In this document: positions 36,520 to 47,200 of the stretch, one piece after another
How the letters are laid out: every line of letters starts with the position of its first letter
Numbering within the stretch: the first letter of the stretch is position 1
NCBI RefSeq assembly: GCF_002261185.1
Contig: NZ_NEVQ01000013.1
Coordinates: 682,001 to 746,000, forward strand
DNA: 64,000 nt
Source of the DNA: Bordetella genomosp. 4
GTDB taxonomy: Bacteria > Pseudomonadota > Gammaproteobacteria > Burkholderiales > Burkholderiaceae_B
Direction: 5' to 3'
Program-made: the position numbers and the translations under genes
The notes under the pieces: generated by a model
Told to the model about the DNA's origin: nothing
The model's input: the letters and a program-made list of their open reading frames with translations, nothing else
Databases searched by the model: none

Positions 36520-38570
36520 AACTGCCCGATGCAAACGAGCTGCTGTTCTCGGTCAAGTGCTACATAGGCGCCATCACGGCGCTTTATCTGTCGTACACGA
36601 TCGGGCTGCCGCGTCCATTCTGGGCCATGACGACGGCCTATGTCGTGTCGCAGCCATGGGCCGGCGCCGTGCGTTCAAAGGCGGTTTTCCGGCTTGGCGG
36701 GACATTCTTTGGCAGCGCAGTCGTTGTCTACCTGGTCCCTCGCCTGTCCAACCAGCCCGTGCTGATGGTGCTGGCCATGTCGCTATGGATAGGTATATGC
36801 CTGTATATCTCGGTGCTTGACCGCACGCCGCGCTCGTACCTGTTCATGTTGGCGGGCTACACCGCCGCCATGATCGGTTTTCCCAGCGTCACCGATCCCT
36901 TGACGGTATTCGATACGGCGCTCGCCCGGGTCGAGGAAATCTGTCTGGGCATTGTGTGTGCGACGCTGGCTCATAGTTTGATTTTCCCGCGCGGCATCGC
37001 CGGCCCCTTGATGGCCCGGCTGGACGCCACCGTACGCGATGCACGCAACTGGGTCCACGACATCCTGACCAATCGCGAGACCGTGCAGCGCGGTAAAGAG
37101 CGCCGCGTCCTGGCCGAGGATCTGTCGCAACTGCGGATGCTGTCTACCCACGTGCCGTTCGATACCGGCAATATCCGTTGGACAGCAGGCGCGGTGCGCG
37201 CCATGCAGGATCAGATCGCAGCCCTGACGCCATTGGTGTCAGCCGTCGACGATCGCTTGCACGCTCTGCAAAAGGACGGACAACCGCTACCCGACGCGGT
37301 CAACGCGATCCTGCAGGACATTGCCGCCTGGGTCGATGCGGGCCCCAAGGCCGATCGCTCGCAGGCGCATACGCTGCGCACTGCGCTGACAGAGCTCAAC
37401 CCCGAGATCGGCCCTGCCTCTCAATGGCACGATGTGCTGATGGTCAGTCTGGTGAATCGCTTGCGTGAATTGGTTGACGGCTATGATCGCTGCCTGGCGC
37501 TGAGGCAGGACATTCATGACGGCCTGGCCGGTGTACCCCGCCAGTCCGGGCGCCAGGCGCGCTTTGGCAGCGGCTCGACCATGCACCGCGACCATGGCTT
37601 GGCCTTGCTGTCTGCACTGGCCGCTGGTTTGGCCGTGTCGGTATGCTGCATTTTCTGGATCCAGACCTCATGGACCAACGGCTCGACCGCTGTCATGATG
37701 GCGGCGATTTTCAGCTGCTTTTTTGCCGCACAGGACAACCCCGTGCCGGGCATCATGCAGTTTTTGACTTACACCATTTACTCGATCCCCATCTCGGCGC
37801 TGTATCTGCTGGGGATTTTGCCGGCGGTCCATTCATTCGAAATGCTGGCGCTGGTGATGGCGCCTGTAGCATTGGCGTTGGGTGTACTACTGCCCCGCCC
37901 GGCCTACACCGGCAAAGCCATGGCATTGCTGTTCGGTTTTTTGGGCACGCTTGCGTTGCATGATACGAACACGGCCGACCTGGTGTCGTTTGTCGATACG
38001 ATGACGGCGCAAATCATGGGCGTCGCGACCGCAGCCATCATTGCCGCGATTTTCCGCACCATCAGTGCCGATCGCAGCGCACGCCGCATCCAGATCGCCA
38101 ACTGGAAAGAACTGGTGGCATTGGCGAGCGCCAGCCAGGTGCCCTCGCGCTCGGCCTATGCCGCGCGGATGCTGGACCGGATCGGCATGCTGCAGCCGCG
38201 CTTGTCGCTGGCCAAACGCGCAGACGATCATCTGGCCGACGATGCCTTGAAAGATTTACGCGTGGGCAATGACATTGCGGAATTGCAGCGTGCCCGCCGT
38301 ATCCTGCCGGCGATTGACCCCAGTGTTCGGCCGGTACTGAAAGGCTTGGCCGACTTTTTCCGTCAACGTGCAACCCATCATCGCAAGGCCTCTGATTTCC
38401 CGAACTTGCTCGACAACATCGACCGCGCATTGGCGCGTGTCACAGCGTCCCCGGGCGCCCTCGTGGCGCGCGAGCGTGCCGTCGTGGCCCTGGTCGGGGT
38501 TCGCCGCGCCTTGTTCCCTGAGGCCCCTGACTATCAATCCGGCATTCTGCAGCCGGCCCACGCATCATGA
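36516..38570 (+). CDS. FUSC-family efflux pump inner-membrane protein (AaeB-like)
   Basis: A 684-residue fusaric-acid/aromatic-acid resistance type transporter. Two blocks of membrane helices (residues about 15-155 and 365-520) flank soluble domains; the FUSC hallmark RPFWAMTTAYVVSQPWAGAVRSKAVFRLGGTFFGS is near the N-terminus. It works with the DUF1656, HlyD and OMF genes that follow to export small, probably aromatic acids across both membranes. The ATG at 36516 has AAAGGAA upstream and overlaps the marR-type stop. Confidence 0.93.
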   Translation: MKLPDANELLFSVKCYIGAITALYLSYTIGLPRPFWAMTTAYVVSQPWAGAVRSKAVFRLGGTFFGSAVVVYLVPRLSNQPVLMVLAMSLWIGICLYISVLDRTPRSYLFMLAGYTAAMIGFPSVTDPLTVFDTALARVEEICLGIVCATLAHSLIFPRGIAGPLMARLDATVRDARNWVHDILTNRETVQRGKERRVLAEDLSQLRMLSTHVPFDTGNIRWTAGAVRAMQDQIAALTPLVSAVDDRLHALQKDGQPLPDAVNAILQDIAAWVDAGPKADRSQAHTLRTALTELNPEIGPASQWHDVLMVSLVNRLRELVDGYDRCLALRQDIHDGLAGVPRQSGRQARFGSGSTMHRDHGLALLSALAAGLAVSVCCIFWIQTSWTNGSTAVMMAAIFSCFFAAQDNPVPGIMQFLTYTIYSIPISALYLLGILPAVHSFEMLALVMAPVALALGVLLPRPAYTGKAMALLFGFLGTLALHDTNTADLVSFVDTMTAQIMGVATAAIIAAIFRTISADRSARRIQIANWKELVALASASQVPSRSAYAARMLDRIGMLQPRLSLAKRADDHLADDALKDLRVGNDIAELQRARRILPAIDPSVRPVLKGLADFFRQRATHHRKASDFPNLLDNIDRALARVTASPGALVARERAVVALVGVRRALFPEAPDYQSGILQPAHAS

Positions 38571-38779
38571 TCGGCGAGTTTAATTTTTACGGCATTTATT
38601 TTCCCTGGCCTCTGGTGCTGGGGCTGATCACGCTGGGTGTGTCCTGGGTTGTGCGCCGGGTATTGGCACGTGTCGGCTTTTATCGACTGGTATGGCATCC
38701 GGCCTTGTTCGATGTCGCGCTGTATGTGGTCTTGCTCTATGGCGTGTTTCTGATTTCACCTTATATATTCAAGCAGTAG
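38567..38779 (+). CDS. DUF1656 small membrane protein (AaeX-like)
   Basis: A 70-residue DUF1656 protein with two membrane segments, opening MIGEFNFYGIYFPWPLVLGL. Such proteins always sit between FUSC and HlyD genes in this class of exporter; role unknown. The ATG overlaps the FUSC gene stop (ATGA). Confidence 0.9.
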   Translation: MIGEFNFYGIYFPWPLVLGLITLGVSWVVRRVLARVGFYRLVWHPALFDVALYVVLLYGVFLISPYIFKQ

Positions 38780-38783
38780 TTCC

Positions 38784-39662
38784 ATGAAAATCCTCAATTC
38801 GCCGCGTTTTCGCCGTCTAGGCAAATTCTTCGTGACGGTATTGACCGTCTGCGTGGCGGTCTATGCCGGCTGGCAATTATGGGTGCATTATGAAATGGAC
38901 CCCTGGACACGCGACGGCCGCGTCAAGGCCTACGTCGTGCAGGTCGCCCCTGATGTATCCGGCCTGGTGACCGCCGTTCCGGTGCACGATAACCAGGACA
39001 TCAAAAAAGGAGATGTCCTCTTTGAGATCGATCGCGCCCGTTTCCAATTGGCGCTGAATCAGGCCGAGGCTGCCTTGCGCTCACAGCAAGTCGCCCGCGA
39101 TCAAGCCGCACGAGACGTCAAACGCAATCGCTCGCTAGGCTCATTGGTCTCGACCGAGGACGTCGAACAAAGCCAGGCCAAATTGCAACAAGCCGAGGCC
39201 GCGCTGGCCGAAGCCCACGTCCAGCTCGATACAGCCAAACTGAATCTGGATCGCAGCCGCGTGGTCTCCATGGTCGATGGCCGCGTGACCAACCTGGATC
39301 TGCGCGCCGGCTCCTATGTCACGGCGGGCCGAGGCGTCATGGCGATGATCGATGCGAACTCGTTCTACGTCGAAGGCTATTTCGAGGAAACCAAACTGGT
39401 TCACATCCACGAGGGCGACGCCGCCACGGTCACCCTGATGGGCGAATCGCGCCAAATCCAGGGCCATGTCGAAAGCATCTCAATGGGCATCGCGGATCGC
39501 GATCGCAGCACAGGCGCCAACCTGCTGCCCAATGTGAATCCCAATTTCAACTGGGTCCGTCTGGCGCAGCGTATCCCGGTGCGCATTCATATCGATCAAG
39601 TTCCCGAGGGGGTGCGTCTGGTGGCGGGGCAAACCGCAACAGTGGAGATCGATCCAAAATGA
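38784..39662 (+). CDS. HlyD-family periplasmic adaptor of FUSC efflux pump
   Basis: A 292-residue membrane-fusion protein. One N-terminal anchor helix (FVTVLTVCVAVYAGWQLWVHY) is followed by a biotinyl-lipoyl-like half (VAPDVSGLVTAVPVHDNQDIKKGDVLFEID), an alpha-hairpin of about 75 residues and the second half (LDLRAGSYVTAGRGVMAMID). It links the FUSC protein to the outer-membrane channel. It overlaps the next gene by ATGA. Confidence 0.93.
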   Translation: MKILNSPRFRRLGKFFVTVLTVCVAVYAGWQLWVHYEMDPWTRDGRVKAYVVQVAPDVSGLVTAVPVHDNQDIKKGDVLFEIDRARFQLALNQAEAALRSQQVARDQAARDVKRNRSLGSLVSTEDVEQSQAKLQQAEAALAEAHVQLDTAKLNLDRSRVVSMVDGRVTNLDLRAGSYVTAGRGVMAMIDANSFYVEGYFEETKLVHIHEGDAATVTLMGESRQIQGHVESISMGIADRDRSTGANLLPNVNPNFNWVRLAQRIPVRIHIDQVPEGVRLVAGQTATVEIDPK

Positions 39663-41134
39663 TTTCCTCTCGCGTATTGACCCCATTGGCACTGGCCATC
39701 ACCCTGGCAATAGCCGGCTGCGCCGCAGTGGGCCCCGACTACAAAGTCCCAGAGGACGCGGCGGTAAATCGTCCCGCCGCAGCTGGCGAGTTTCAACAAT
39801 CTCACGAGGCCGTCTTTCAGCAGAACGCAGTGCCGGGCACGTGGTGGCGGTTATACCAGGACCCCACGCTGGACCAACTGATCGGCCAGGCGCTGCAAGC
39901 CAATACGAGTTTGCGTATGGCCGCGGCGAATCTGGAACGCGCTCAGGCCCTGACCGAAGAAGCCCGCGGCGCGCAACAGCCCACCATCGGCGTGAACGCG
40001 TCACCAGCCACCTACGGACATTCGTCGGGAGTATCGGTGCTGGCGCCGGACACGCGTCCCAAGAATCGCTGGTCGTATTCGGGCGGCATCAGTATTGGCT
40101 ACCAGATTGATCTCGCCGGCAGAATCCGCCGCACCATCGAAGCCGCCGAGGGCGATGAAGCCGCCGCCCAGGCTGCCTACGATGCCGCGCGCGTGACGGT
40201 CGTAGCGGAAACGGCGCGTGCCTATGCCGACATCTGCGCCAGCGGCATGCAGCTCGCCTCGGCCCAGCGCTCCGTCGCCGTACAGCGCGATTCGCTCAAT
40301 GCGGTACAACGCCTGCAGCAGGCCGGCCGCGGCACCGTGCTGGATGTCACACGCGCACGCAGTCAATTACAGCAACTGCAAGCCAACCTGCCGCCCTTTC
40401 AGGCCAGCCAACGCCAGGCGCTCTATCGCCTGGCAGCCTTGACCGGCCGTACACCGGCCGAAATGCCTGCGTCGCTATTGGCGTGCCATACGCCGCCACA
40501 ACTGACGCAACCGATCCCGGTCGGAGACGGCGCTGCCCTATTGCGCCGCCGCCCCGATATCCGCGAAGCCGAACGCAAGCTCGCCGCCGCTACCGCGCGC
40601 ATCGGCGTGGCCACAGCGTCGTTATATCCGACGATTTCATTGGGACTGTCCGGTTCGTCCGCAGCCCCCATGACGATGATAGGCGAACGCGGCACGTATA
40701 GCTGGAGCGTGGGTCCGTTGATTTCCTGGACCATTCCCAATACCGGCATTGCGCAGGCACAAATCGCTCAAGCGAAAGCGGTCGCGAGTTCTGCACTGGC
40801 CAACTTCGACGATACGGTGTTGGGTGCATTGCGTGAAACGGAAAGCGCGCTGGTCGCCTATGCCCGGCAACTCGATAGACACGCTGCGCTGCAAGAAGCA
40901 CGCAATCAAAGCGCCATCGCGGCCAAGCAAGCCGAGCAGCTATTTCATGCAGGTAAAACCGATTATCTGAACGTGCTGGATGCGCAGCGTACCCTGGCGA
41001 CGGACGAGAGCGCGCTCGCGGCCTCGCAGGCTGCGCTGAGCGGCGATCAGATTGATGTGTTCCTGGCGCTGGGGGGTGGGTGGCAGGATGCGCCCGTGCA
41101 ACCCGTGTCGCAACCGGCATCGACGCCGCGATAA
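39659..41134 (+). CDS. NodT-family outer-membrane efflux lipoprotein
   Basis: A 491-residue TolC-like channel. The lipoprotein signal peptide ends ITLAIAGC, so Cys21 is the lipid attachment site; two OEP repeats follow (VPGTWWRLYQDPTLDQLIGQAL and RRRPDIREAERKLAAATARIGVATASLYPTISL). It completes the MarR-FUSC-DUF1656-HlyD-OMF export operon. Confidence 0.94.
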   Translation: MISSRVLTPLALAITLAIAGCAAVGPDYKVPEDAAVNRPAAAGEFQQSHEAVFQQNAVPGTWWRLYQDPTLDQLIGQALQANTSLRMAAANLERAQALTEEARGAQQPTIGVNASPATYGHSSGVSVLAPDTRPKNRWSYSGGISIGYQIDLAGRIRRTIEAAEGDEAAAQAAYDAARVTVVAETARAYADICASGMQLASAQRSVAVQRDSLNAVQRLQQAGRGTVLDVTRARSQLQQLQANLPPFQASQRQALYRLAALTGRTPAEMPASLLACHTPPQLTQPIPVGDGAALLRRRPDIREAERKLAAATARIGVATASLYPTISLGLSGSSAAPMTMIGERGTYSWSVGPLISWTIPNTGIAQAQIAQAKAVASSALANFDDTVLGALRETESALVAYARQLDRHAALQEARNQSAIAAKQAEQLFHAGKTDYLNVLDAQRTLATDESALAASQAALSGDQIDVFLALGGGWQDAPVQPVSQPASTPR

Positions 41135-41237
41135 GTGGCCACGCGAGGCCTGCGATAGGCACCGCGACGAGAGCGCGCTGCCTGGACGACGCTTTGTGTT
41201 GACACCCTCAGAACGGCTGAGCGTGCCGCACATCGGA

Positions 41238-41942
41238 TCAATGCAGCGTCTCGCCCTTTGACGGCGCCTGATCCAGTCCCAGCGCGGCTTCCCAGCTGCG
41301 CAGCGGCACGCAGGTTTGCAGACGCTCGATTCCGCGTTGAATCAAGGCCGGATGCAGTTCGTGGCCGACGCGGCTGGCCACGTCGATGGTGCAATCCCCG
41401 TGCAGAGAATCCAGCCACGCCTGCGCCGTTTGGGCATACGACACGTTCATCACGTGATCATCAGCCCCGTGCAATAAATGGATCGTGGTGTATTGCGGCG
41501 GGACCTTAGGTAGCTGGGCATAGCGGCCGGAAAATGCCAGCACGCGCCCTGCCAGACCATCATGTGCCTGTACAGCCTCGAGCGACATGATCGCCCCCTG
41601 CGAGAAACCGGCCAGCGCGGTATCGGACTGCAATAGACCAAATCGAGCCTGGGCGGCGCGGACGTAATCCACCAACGGCGGCAAAGCACGGGCCACACGT
41701 TCCGCGCGGTTGTCTTCGTCGATTCCTCGCACCGAAAACCATTGGCGCCCCTCGCCCCCACCGTCATAGGGCTCAAACCCCGCCGGCGCCAAAATCGCTG
41801 CCGCCGGAAATGCCGTGCGTACAGCCTGAATCAAGGCCGCCAGGCTGTGCGGTGTACTACCGACACCGTGCAGCAGGATAAAGAGTTGTTTGATCTCGGT
41901 ATCGGCGTCAGGCAGGAATTCGAGGGTGGCGGGCTCTGTCAT
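41238..41942 (-). CDS. Alpha/beta-hydrolase, YpfH-like carboxylesterase
   Basis: A 234-residue phospholipase/carboxylesterase-family hydrolase. The nucleophile elbow is LAGFSQGAIM (about residue 117), the acid in LLHGADDHVMN and the catalytic His in SRVGHELHPAL near 210. Cytoplasmic, with no signal peptide. Its start lies 93 bp from the imuA start in the opposite direction, so both promoters share the gap. Confidence 0.88.
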   Translation of the reverse strand: MTEPATLEFLPDADTEIKQLFILLHGVGSTPHSLAALIQAVRTAFPAAAILAPAGFEPYDGGGEGRQWFSVRGIDEDNRAERVARALPPLVDYVRAAQARFGLLQSDTALAGFSQGAIMSLEAVQAHDGLAGRVLAFSGRYAQLPKVPPQYTTIHLLHGADDHVMNVSYAQTAQAWLDSLHGDCTIDVASRVGHELHPALIQRGIERLQTCVPLRSWEAALGLDQAPSKGETLH

Positions 41943-42004
41943 GGGGTGCTCCAGGGGGCATCAACCTGGCCCCAATAAGCCATTGTAAATCCCCTCTCAA
42001 AATA

Positions 42005-42020
42005 CTGTATATTTATACAG
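42005..42020. promoter_or_regulatory. LexA (SOS) box
   Basis: CTGTATATTTATACAG matches CTGT-N8-ACAG perfectly and is palindromic. It lies 16 bp before the imuA start codon, where LexA would block the promoter of imuA-imuB-dnaE2. Confidence 0.94.
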
Positions 42021-42035
42021 CAAACGAGATTTATC

Positions 42036-42800
42036 ATGTCGTCCCCAGAACATATCCATCCTGCTTTATGGCGTGCTACTCAATTGGCGCATAGCGCCCA
42101 TCGTGGCATTTCCACCGGCTATGCGGCGCTGTCGGCCCAGTTGCCCGGCGGCGGCTGGCCGGTGGGCGCCCTGATCGAGCTCCTGACGCCGCACGCCGGC
42201 ATCGGCGAAATCCGCCTGCTGCAGCCCGCGCTGGCGCAACTCGACCGCCGGCATCCGATTGCCTTGGTGCAGCCGCCTCATGTGCCGCATCTGGCCTGTT
42301 GGCAAGGCTGGCGTCTGAATCCTGCGCAATTGCTCTGGGTCGCTCCCGAACGCCCCCTGGATGCGCTCTGGGCAGCCGAACAGATTCTGAAGCATGGCAG
42401 TTGCGGGGCGCTGCTGTGCTGGTTGCCGCGTGTGCGGCCGGAATCCTTGCGCCGCCTGCATCTGGCAGCGCAGATGGCCGAAACGCTGTGCTTTGTGTTG
42501 CGTCCGGCTACCGCTGCGCAACAGGCGTCTCCCGCGCCGCTGCGGCTGGCCCTATCGCCTGCGCCCGGCGGCCTGTCCGTGCACATCCTGAAACGCCGTG
42601 GCCCGAGTTGCACGCAGCCGTTATTTTTAGTGTTGGAATCTGCGGCGGCGCATACGTCTGCCACTGAAGAAACCATTCACACCTCTGTTGTCCAGACTGC
42701 CAGCGTACCGGTTGGCAGTCTCTCTGATCATGCCTCTCTGGATCGCCATCTTTCTGCACAGCCTGCCGCTGGACGCCGCACGCCCACGATGGTCTCCTGA
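42036..42800 (+). CDS. imuA: Translesion synthesis-associated protein ImuA
   Basis: A 254-residue RecA/SulA-like protein of the SOS mutagenesis cassette. It keeps the family opening (HPALWRATQLAHSAHRGISTGYAALSAQLPGGGWPVGALIELL) but no working Walker A. It acts with ImuB and DnaE2 in damage-induced mutagenesis. Directly preceded by the LexA box; its 3' end overlaps imuB by about 70 bp in another frame. Confidence 0.9.
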   Translation: MSSPEHIHPALWRATQLAHSAHRGISTGYAALSAQLPGGGWPVGALIELLTPHAGIGEIRLLQPALAQLDRRHPIALVQPPHVPHLACWQGWRLNPAQLLWVAPERPLDALWAAEQILKHGSCGALLCWLPRVRPESLRRLHLAAQMAETLCFVLRPATAAQQASPAPLRLALSPAPGGLSVHILKRRGPSCTQPLFLVLESAAAHTSATEETIHTSVVQTASVPVGSLSDHASLDRHLSAQPAAGRRTPTMVS

Positions 42801-44202
42801 TGCAGCGTTTGCGATGCTGGATCAGGCGGCGCGTATCGCGGCGCTGACGCCTGCTGCCGCAGCGTCGGGCATCCATGTCGGAATGCGCCGCGCGGGTGCT
42901 GCCGCCATCGCGCCGGACGTGCCTTTGCTCGCACGTGATCCGTTGATCGAACAGCATCTGCTGCACGAAACGGCACTGGCTTTGTTGCAATACACGCCCG
43001 AGATTGCAATAGCGGAACCCGACACGCTGCTCTTACAGGTCGGCGCCAGCCTGACGTATTTTGGCGGCCCGCGACGATTGCATGGGCGCATGGCCGCCAC
43101 ACTGCACAGTATGGGTTTGCATACCTGGTCAGGCATGGCGCCCACCGCTCAAGGCGCGTGGTTGTTAGCGCATCAGGCTCGCGCACGGGCATCGCGGCGC
43201 GCATTACAGCTCAGCACATTGGCGCGGCGGCTGGACACATTGCCCTGTGCCTTATTGCCCAGCGCACAGCCTCGTCTGGATTGGTTGCACGGCATAGGCT
43301 GCCGCACGCTGGGCGATTTGCGCCGCCTGCCACGCGCCGGCCTGCAACGCCGTTGCGGCACCGAACTGCTGCACTCTCTCGATGCCGCCTATGGCGCCGC
43401 CCCCGAATGCCATGCGTGGATTCAGCCGCCTGCGCGGTTTCTCCAGCGTCTGGAGCTACCCGATTACATCGAACATGCCGAGGCCGTCTTGTCCTGGGCG
43501 CAGCGGTTGATAGAGCCCCTTTGCGGCTGGCTCATCGCGAGACGCCGTGCCGTTCAACATCTCACGCTGGAACTCGAGCACGAACGCGGCCGGCGCGCGC
43601 GCGCCCCCACTACGCTGCCCATCGACCTGGCTCAGCCAGCATGGCAGCCCTCGCATTTACTGAGTCTGCTGCGTGAAAAACTCGGCCGTTTGCCGCTGGA
43701 GGCGCCTGCCATCGCCCTCAGTCTGCGCGTAGACGACACTGTCGAACAACCCGCGGCCAGCACCAGCCTGTTTCCCGAACCTGGCGGCTCGCCGGCGGAT
43801 CATGCCCGTCTGCTGGATCTGCTCAGTGCGCGCCTGGGACGCGAACGCGTGCTGCAAGCCAACCCCATCGCCGATCATCGCCCCGAGACTGCCAATCGCT
43901 GGTGCGCGGCACAGCAACCGTCGCCAGCGCCCCAGCAGAGCTCATTTGCATTCATGGACCGCCCCTTCTGGCTGCTGGATCCTCCCATTCCATTGCAGGT
44001 TCTGCAGAATCGTCCCACCTATGCGGGCCAGTCCTTGCGTCTCGTACGTGGCCCCGAGCGCATCGAAAGCGGCTGGTGGGATGCGGCCTTGACCGTACGC
44101 GACTATTTCGTTGCGGAGGATGCCGCGTCCGCCCGCTATTGGATTTATCGCGAACGCGACACCGAAAACGCTCGTTGGTTTTTGCATGGACGCTATGCCT
44201 GA
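42730..44202 (+). CDS. imuB: DNA polymerase Y family-like protein ImuB
   Basis: A 490-residue Y-family polymerase-like protein. It begins MPLWIAIFLHSLPLDA with the acidic catalytic residues missing, as in ImuB, which is a non-catalytic adaptor joining the beta clamp to DnaE2. PILVLHCLRTLGDLRRLPRAGLQRRCG-type HhH elements are present around 200. The ATG at 42730 is preferred to an upstream in-frame ATG at 42688. Its stop overlaps the dnaE2 start (TGATG). Confidence 0.9.
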   Translation: MPLWIAIFLHSLPLDAARPRWSPDAAFAMLDQAARIAALTPAAAASGIHVGMRRAGAAAIAPDVPLLARDPLIEQHLLHETALALLQYTPEIAIAEPDTLLLQVGASLTYFGGPRRLHGRMAATLHSMGLHTWSGMAPTAQGAWLLAHQARARASRRALQLSTLARRLDTLPCALLPSAQPRLDWLHGIGCRTLGDLRRLPRAGLQRRCGTELLHSLDAAYGAAPECHAWIQPPARFLQRLELPDYIEHAEAVLSWAQRLIEPLCGWLIARRRAVQHLTLELEHERGRRARAPTTLPIDLAQPAWQPSHLLSLLREKLGRLPLEAPAIALSLRVDDTVEQPAASTSLFPEPGGSPADHARLLDLLSARLGRERVLQANPIADHRPETANRWCAAQQPSPAPQQSSFAFMDRPFWLLDPPIPLQVLQNRPTYAGQSLRLVRGPERIESGWWDAALTVRDYFVAEDAASARYWIYRERDTENARWFLHGRYA

Positions 44203-47200
44203 TGACACACGCCGCGCCCTTGCCTGGATTGCCCGCTTATGCGGAATTGCAATGCCTTTCAAATTTTTCGTTTCTGCAGGGTGCCTCGCATCCAAAGGAG
44301 TTGGTCGCACAAGCCGCGCAACTCGGTTACGCCGCGATCGCCATCACCGACGAGTGTTCATTGGCCGGCGTAGTACGCGCACTGGTCGAAGCAGAAAAGC
44401 ACGAGATCTCGCTCATCATCGGGAGCACATTGCGTTTAGCTGCTGCGCCTTTTGCCCCTGACGCTCACGCGCTATCACTTGTGCTGCTGGCACAAACGCG
44501 CGAGGGTTATGGCAATCTGTCCGAACTGATCACTCTCGGCCGATCGCGCACAGAGAAAGGCCATTATCAGCTCTATCGGGATGACATCGCCGCCCCTCAG
44601 CCGCCCTATGCACATCTGCGCAATATGCCTGAATGTTTGGCGATTTTGGCGCCCCCTCATGGCACGCCGCCCGAGATCATCGTGGAACAAGCCCGTTGGC
44701 TGGCGCGCACCTTTCCGGGCCGCGCCTGGATCGGAATGACTTTGCTGCATCAGGCGCGCGATGATCTGCACCGCGCGGCTATACAACATGCCGCCCGTAT
44801 CACCGGGTTACCCATCACCGCGCTTGGCAATGTGCAGATGCACCTGCGTTCACGCAAGCCGCTGCACGATACCTTGACCGCCATCCGCAGCAAACGCGCG
44901 GTCTCGCAATGCGGCTACGATCTGCAATCTAATGCCGAACAGCATCTGCGCACTCGCCTGCGTCTGTCCTCGCTCTATCCCGCAGAAATATTGGCCGAAA
45001 CGATAGCTATCGCACAACGCTGCACGTTTTCGTTGCGCAGCTTGCGTTACGAATATCCCGATGAGATCGTGCCCGAGGGGGAAACGCCCACCAGCTATTT
45101 GCGAAAAGAGGTCTATGCGGGTGCCGCAAAACGCTTTGCCGAGGGCATTCCTTCCTCCGTGCTCGAGACCATCGAAAAAGAGCTCAAGCTCATCGTCGAG
45201 TTGGAGTACGAGCCGTATTTCCTGACGGTCTATGACATCGTGCAAGAGGCAAAGCGCCTGGACATTCTCTGCCAGGGGCGCGGCTCGGCCGCCAATTCAG
45301 TCGTGTGCTATTGCCTGGGCATTACTGCCGTCGATCCGCAACGCAGCCAGGCATTGTTCGAACGTTTTATCAGCAAAGAACGCAACGAGCCTCCCGATAT
45401 CGATGTCGATTTCGAACATCAACGCCGCGAAGACATCATCCAGTACATCTACGACAAATACGGCCGTCATCGCGCAGCGCTGACCGGCGTTGTCATTTCC
45501 TATCGGCCCCGCAGCGTACTGCGCGATACTGGCCGTGCGCTGGGAGTCGACCCAGGCGTCATCGATGCCGTCGCCCGCGCCCACCAATGGTGGGATAGCA
45601 AACTCGCTCTGTTGCGCACCCTGGATAGCTGCGGTCTCGACCCTAACTCAACGGTCGCCAGGCAGTGGGCCGCTTTGGCCGAAACTTTGATCAATTTTCC
45701 GCGCCATCTGTCGCAGCATCCCGGCGGATTCGTGATCGCGCGCAACAACTTGGCGCGTTTGGTCCCCATCGAAAACGCGGCCATGCCCGATCGCAGCGTC
45801 GTGCAATGGGACAAGGATGATCTTGATGCACTCAAGCTGTTGAAAGTCGACGTGCTCGCGCTGGGCATGCTCTCCGTTTTGCATCGCGCGCTGAATTTTG
45901 TCAGTCAACGCCGCGGACGCTCTTGGTCCCTGGACGATATTCCAGAAGGGGATTCTGCTACTTACGACATGATTTGCAAGGCTGACACTGTCGGCGTATT
46001 CCAGATTGAATCGCGCGCGCAAATGAGCATGCTGCCACGCCTGAAGCCGCAAAAATATTACGATCTGGTCGTGCAAGTCGCCATCGTACGGCCAGGCCCG
46101 ATTCAGGGCGGCATGGTGCATCCATACTTGAAACGGCGGCAAGGCCTCGAAAAAGAAACCTATCCGAGCGACGCCGTGCGTGGTGTACTGAAACGCACCA
46201 TGGGCGTACCCATTTTTCAAGAACAAGTCATGCAAATCGCTATGGTCGCAGCCGATTTTTCGCCTGGCGAAGCTGACGAATTACGACGCTCCATGGCAGC
46301 CTGGAAACGCAAAGGCGGCATCGGAAAATTCAATGAAAAGCTGATCAATGGCTTGCTAAAAAATGGCTACACCGAAGCATTCGCCACCGCCATCATCCGC
46401 CAAATAGAAGGCTTTGGCGAATATGGTTTCCCGGAAAGCCATGCTGCCAGCTTTGCTCTGCTGGCCTATGCGAGCGCTTGGATAAAGTGCCACGAACCCG
46501 AAGCCTTTCTGGCAGCGCTATTGAACTCCCAACCGATGGGCTTCTATGCTCCCGCGCAATTAATCCAAGACGCGCAACGCCATGGCGTGCGCGTGTTACC
46601 GACCGATGTCACCATCAGCAACTGGGACGCAACATTGGAGACTAACGCACATCGCAACACGTCATCCGTGGATGAGTCCTCCGCGCAATCCACATCCCCA
46701 CGTCCCGCCGTCCGGCTGGGCTTGAACCAAATCCAAGGCCTCTCAGAAGCCGCTGCGCTACGCATCGAACAGGCTCGCGCCAGACAGCCTTTCGCTCACA
46801 TCCAAGACCTCGCCCGCCGCGCGGAGCTCACGCGCCACGACCTCGATGCGCTGGCCGCGGCCGATGCGCTGTACAGTTTGGCCGGCCATCGCAGGCTGGC
46901 CAGTTGGGAGGCCAGCGCCAGCGTAGCCAGCCGCGACCTGTTGCGCCACGCCGATATCATAGACAGCGAAACACCGTCCTTGCCTACCCAAACAGAAGGC
47001 CAGGCGATCATCGACGACTATCGCAGCTTGCGCATGACCTTGCGACGCCATCCGCTGGCGTTGCTGCGCACACATCTGCAAAGCCTGCGCTTTGAGTCCG
47101 CCGAGATACTCAACACCTATCCCGACCGGCGCCTGGCGCGCGCCTGCGGACTCGTCATCAACCGCCAGCGTCCGCAAACCTCCAAAGGCGTGATCTTTCT